Shown in pieces: positions 6,247-8,009 of a DNA stretch of 8,009 bases. Each line of letters opens with the position of its first letter. Position 1 is the stretch's first letter. Below the pieces are notes generated by a model. That model did not search any database. It was not told the DNA's origin and saw only the letters and a program-made list of their open reading frames with translations. The DNA comes from Salinicoccus sp. UBA3372 (GTDB lineage Bacteria > Bacillota > Bacilli > Staphylococcales > Salinicoccaceae), in NCBI GenBank assembly GCA_002360325.1, contig DEQG01000076.1, forward strand, positions 279-8,287, written 5' to 3'. The position numbers were made by a program, and so were the translations under genes.

Positions 6247-6972
6247 ATGTCAGAGATCAGGAAAAGGTTTTTCAAAGACGGTAAATTGATTCACATTCCG
6301 AAGAAGGAAAAGATGAAACTTCAGCTGTTTGACGAGCTGATTCAGTCATTTGACCGGATGCGTGAATATAAGGAACATGAAGTGAATGAAATATTAAAAG
6401 GCGTTTATCCGGATTATGCTGTTTTAAGAAGGTATCTTGTGGATTACGGGTATTTGCGCCGCACTGATGACGGCAGCGAGTATCAGGTGGCTGCGGATGT
6501 GACTTTGAAATTTTACGATGATTCTTATTATGGTGAACTAAAAAGGTATGTGCTCACTAAAGAAGATGAGCATTTTTCATCCTTGCCGCTCGATGCTCTG
6601 AAAAGCTGTGAAAACAATGATGTGAGAAACATGGTCCTGATGATTCAGAGACGCCAGGTGGCGGGAATCTTTATTCTGCAGAGCGGTGAGGTCGTGCAGA
6701 AGTATACGGACAATCCCAACGCGCTGGTGATGTTCAGTTATTCAGTAGATTCAAACAAACAGGGACGCGGGGTCGCTACAGGTTCTTTCATGAAGCTCGA
6801 TGCTTTTGTGAATGAAAATTATGAGGGAATCAATGAAGTGGCGCTCGGTGTCAATGTCAGGAATACAGCCGCGCAGCATGTTTATAAAAAGGGCGGGTTT
6901 AAAAACACGGGAAGCAGTTTCGTCGGGCCGGCCGGCAGACAGAAAATCATGGTTAAAAAGATTCAGTCATAA
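6247..6972 (+). CDS. DUF2087 domain fused to a GNAT N-acetyltransferase
   Basis: Using the ATG at 6247 gives 241 residues. AGGTGA (6236-6241) is correctly spaced for this ATG; the in-frame GTG at 6238 and ATG at 6241 overlap that site and are less likely. Residues about 7-78 form a DUF2087 domain: FFKDGKLIHIPKK at 8-20, then helices and PDYAVLRRYLVDYGYLRR at 55-72, a winged-helix-like, basic module. Residues about 95-238 are a GNAT domain. The acetyl-CoA pyrophosphate loop Q-G-R-G-V-A is at 172-177, and the later strand-helix pattern VNVRNTAAQHVYKKGGF is at 202-218. It probably acetylates a small molecule or protein amine with acetyl-CoA in the cytosol; the substrate is unknown. The DUF2087 part may bind nucleic acid or a partner. 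It is divergent from DUF523 and no classical terminator follows it. Confidence 0.8.
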   Translation: MSEIRKRFFKDGKLIHIPKKEKMKLQLFDELIQSFDRMREYKEHEVNEILKGVYPDYAVLRRYLVDYGYLRRTDDGSEYQVAADVTLKFYDDSYYGELKRYVLTKEDEHFSSLPLDALKSCENNDVRNMVLMIQRRQVAGIFILQSGEVVQKYTDNPNALVMFSYSVDSNKQGRGVATGSFMKLDAFVNENYEGINEVALGVNVRNTAAQHVYKKGGFKNTGSSFVGPAGRQKIMVKKIQS

Positions 6973-6997
6973 GTTTGGTTAAGGCGGGCATCTCAGT

Positions 6998-7062
6998 GAT
7001 TTCGACGGACTTGCTTGTTTTTAAGGGCGCGAATCCGGGCGCATCCGGGATTTCACGGACTT
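6998..7062. repeat. Small nested direct repeats in the gap between convergent genes
   Basis: GATTTCGACGGACTT (6998-7012) recurs as GATTTCACGGACTT (7049-7062), differing by one inserted G. Between them lies a tandem pair of 10-mers, CGAATCCGGG (7030-7039) and CGCATCCGGG (7040-7049), with one mismatch. They fill most of the 106-base gap 6973-7078, which has no recognisable intrinsic terminator for either convergent gene. Confidence 0.5.
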
Positions 7063-7078
7063 TATTCCCCTCCCTCAA

Positions 7079-7813
7079 TCATTCAGATATTACCGGCGGC
7101 CAGAAAATCACATCGAGCACGGGTGAGTAGTGTGCCGCAGCGGGTTTTCCTTCTATATTTCCCGGAAGCAGTGAATTGATTGATTCGGGATTGTAGTCGA
7201 CGGATACGTCGGCGAGTTTCCATTTGAGATGATGGATGGCAATATGGATTACCGTACCGCAGATGGTCTTATACAGTCTGTAGCGTTCGAACAGCCAGTG
7301 GTCCAAGGTTTCTTCGTCAGCGGGGGCGGCACTGGTGAGCGTTTTATATCTCGCTTCGAAGTATGCTTTGTCAGCATGCTGGCGTCTGCTTGAATAGTGG
7401 GTCCAGCCATGTTTTTCCACTCTTTTCATCTTCGCTTTATGGTAGGGCAGTGTGACCGACCTCGCCCCAAGGACAGGCACCATCTTTTCGGCATCCAGGC
7501 TGAAGAAATAAACACCAGGGATGCCTTTGTGCTTCACATAAGTCCGTACATTCAGCTCCAGGAATTTATGGAAGTATGGGAATCGCGGCATATTTCTGAA
7601 CCTCAGGTCCCGGATAAGGAAAGGGAATATGGAAATCCAGGCTTTGCCGCCGTATACGTCGAGTTCCAGTTCTTTTGGAACGTGGGATCTGAGCGCTTCC
7701 GGGTCGACGGGTATATGCAGTGATAACAGATCTTCCCATTTTTGATACATCATCCATGGATACGCTGGAAGCGGAGCAGTCCTGTGTCCGGTATAATTCA
7801 GCAGATGATTCAC
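7079..7813 (-). CDS. DUF2071 (YqjF-like) family protein
   Basis: This 244-residue protein matches the DUF2071/YqjF family across its length. Landmarks are PWMMYQKWEDLLSLHIPVDPEAL (19-41), the YGGKAWISIFPF block (54-65), ELNVRTYV (86-93), GVYFFSLDA (100-108), ARSVTLPYHKAKM (117-129) and a closing HYSPVLDVIFWPP (228-240). It is about the normal family length and appears intact. The fold is thought to resemble acetoacetate decarboxylase, but no reaction is established and I do not assign one. No signal peptide or membrane segment is seen, so it is probably cytosolic. Translation is taken from GTG at 7813 because GGAGG (7827-7823) is nine bases upstream; the next in-frame ATG is at residue 21 and would cut the conserved start. 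It converges on the GNAT gene and diverges from the gene at the right edge. Its bases look more GC-rich than the mgtE region. Confidence 0.88.
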   Translation of the reverse strand: MNHLLNYTGHRTAPLPAYPWMMYQKWEDLLSLHIPVDPEALRSHVPKELELDVYGGKAWISIFPFLIRDLRFRNMPRFPYFHKFLELNVRTYVKHKGIPGVYFFSLDAEKMVPVLGARSVTLPYHKAKMKRVEKHGWTHYSSRRQHADKAYFEARYKTLTSAAPADEETLDHWLFERYRLYKTICGTVIHIAIHHLKWKLADVSVDYNPESINSLLPGNIEGKPAAAHYSPVLDVIFWPPVISE

Positions 7814-7888
7814 AATTATCAGCCTCCATCTTTATAGGACAATATCCGTTACATGGATTTCCTAAACTGAATACAAAATATTATGAAA

Positions 7889-7903
7889 GCATATGTAATA
7901 TGC
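7889..7903. promoter_or_regulatory. Perfect inverted repeat in a divergent intergenic region, possible operator
   Basis: GCATAT-GTA-ATATGC has perfect 6-base arms around 3 bases, centred between the divergent DUF2071 gene and the gene starting at 7957. There is no adjacent T-tract, so it is not a terminator. A TATAAA (7836-7831, minus strand) is a weak -10 candidate for DUF2071. No convincing promoter for the rightward gene was found in this 143-base gap. Confidence 0.35.
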
Positions 7904-7956
7904 GTTTATATCACTTCAAACAGGGAACAGTTCCAGTAAAGAGTGGAGGGATATAC

Positions 7957-8009
7957 ATGAAGCAATGGGCTTTTATTCCAATGTTCATATTGGTTTTAAT
8001 AATGGCTGC
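7957..8009 (+). CDS. Start of an unidentified gene, probable secreted or lipoprotein leader
   Basis: An ATG at 7957 preceded by a strong GGAGGG (7945-7950, six bases away) opens a frame that runs off the window. The visible residues are MKQWAFIPMFILVLIMA, followed by an incomplete GC- codon (alanine). A lysine near the start followed by an unbroken hydrophobic run is typical of a signal peptide or signal anchor. If a cysteine follows shortly it would be a lipobox and the product a lipoprotein, but that base sequence is not in the window. The function cannot be assigned. Confidence 0.6.
   Translation, partial: MKQWAFIPMFILVLIMA

Noticed and set aside
7397..7723. Plus-strand ORF of 108 codons opposite DUF2071
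   Set aside because: Antisense shadow of DUF2071 with no ribosome site and no recognisable domain.
7566..7829. Minus-strand ORF of 87 codons overlapping DUF2071
   Set aside because: It is an out-of-frame shadow of the well-conserved DUF2071 gene.
1..8009. Defence island, prophage, CRISPR or mobile element
   Set aside because: All recognised genes are housekeeping or stress families; no repeats of array type, transposase, integrase or toxin-antitoxin pair is seen.

Overview
The window looks like ordinary chromosome from a low-GC Gram-positive bacterium (Firmicutes, Bacillales). The signs are strong GGAGG-type ribosome binding sites, TTGACA/TATAAT-like promoters, U-tailed hairpin terminators, short intergenic gaps and Bacillus/Staphylococcus-type protein families. 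The osmoprotectant carrier and overall protein style suggest a salt-tolerant member of the Staphylococcaceae group (Jeotgalicoccus- or Salinicoccus-like). That placement is an impression from memory, not the result of a search. No rRNA, tRNA, CRISPR array, transposase, phage gene or plasmid gene is visible.

Layout. Positions 1-1316 hold two minus-strand genes: an L-aspartate dehydrogenase (nadX, C-terminus beyond the left edge) and a PAP2 membrane phosphatase. A compact divergent promoter region at about 1317-1433 separates them from a plus-strand pair. That pair is an XRE helix-turn-helix protein fused to a DUF1232 (YkvA-like) domain, followed by the magnesium transporter/channel MgtE. A gene-free 481-bp stretch (3485-3965) carries a small promoter-to-terminator unit that may be a small RNA or the mgtE 3' end, several short repeats, and the promoter region of a BCCT osmoprotectant transporter (3966-5654). 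A near-perfect bidirectional terminator separates the transporter from a convergent minus-strand DUF523 gene, a relative of the thiouracil desulfidase TudS. Divergent from that gene lies a DUF2087-GNAT acetyltransferase fusion. It is followed, across a repeat-bearing 106-bp gap, by a convergent DUF2071 (YqjF-like) gene. At the right edge a plus-strand gene begins; its first 17 residues look like a signal or lipoprotein leader.

How the parts relate. Most genes are single housekeeping or stress functions: NAD precursor supply, lipid phosphate removal, Mg2+ uptake, osmoprotection, and possible thio-nucleobase repair. They do not form one pathway. The best regulatory hypothesis is at 1348-1401. 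Divergent promoters for the PAP2 gene and the HTH-DUF1232/mgtE pair overlap two perfect-arm inverted repeats, and one of these sits under both -35 boxes. This suggests the HTH-DUF1232 protein could control itself, mgtE and the phosphatase. I found no convincing new multi-gene system; the interesting points are regulatory and domain-fusion details.
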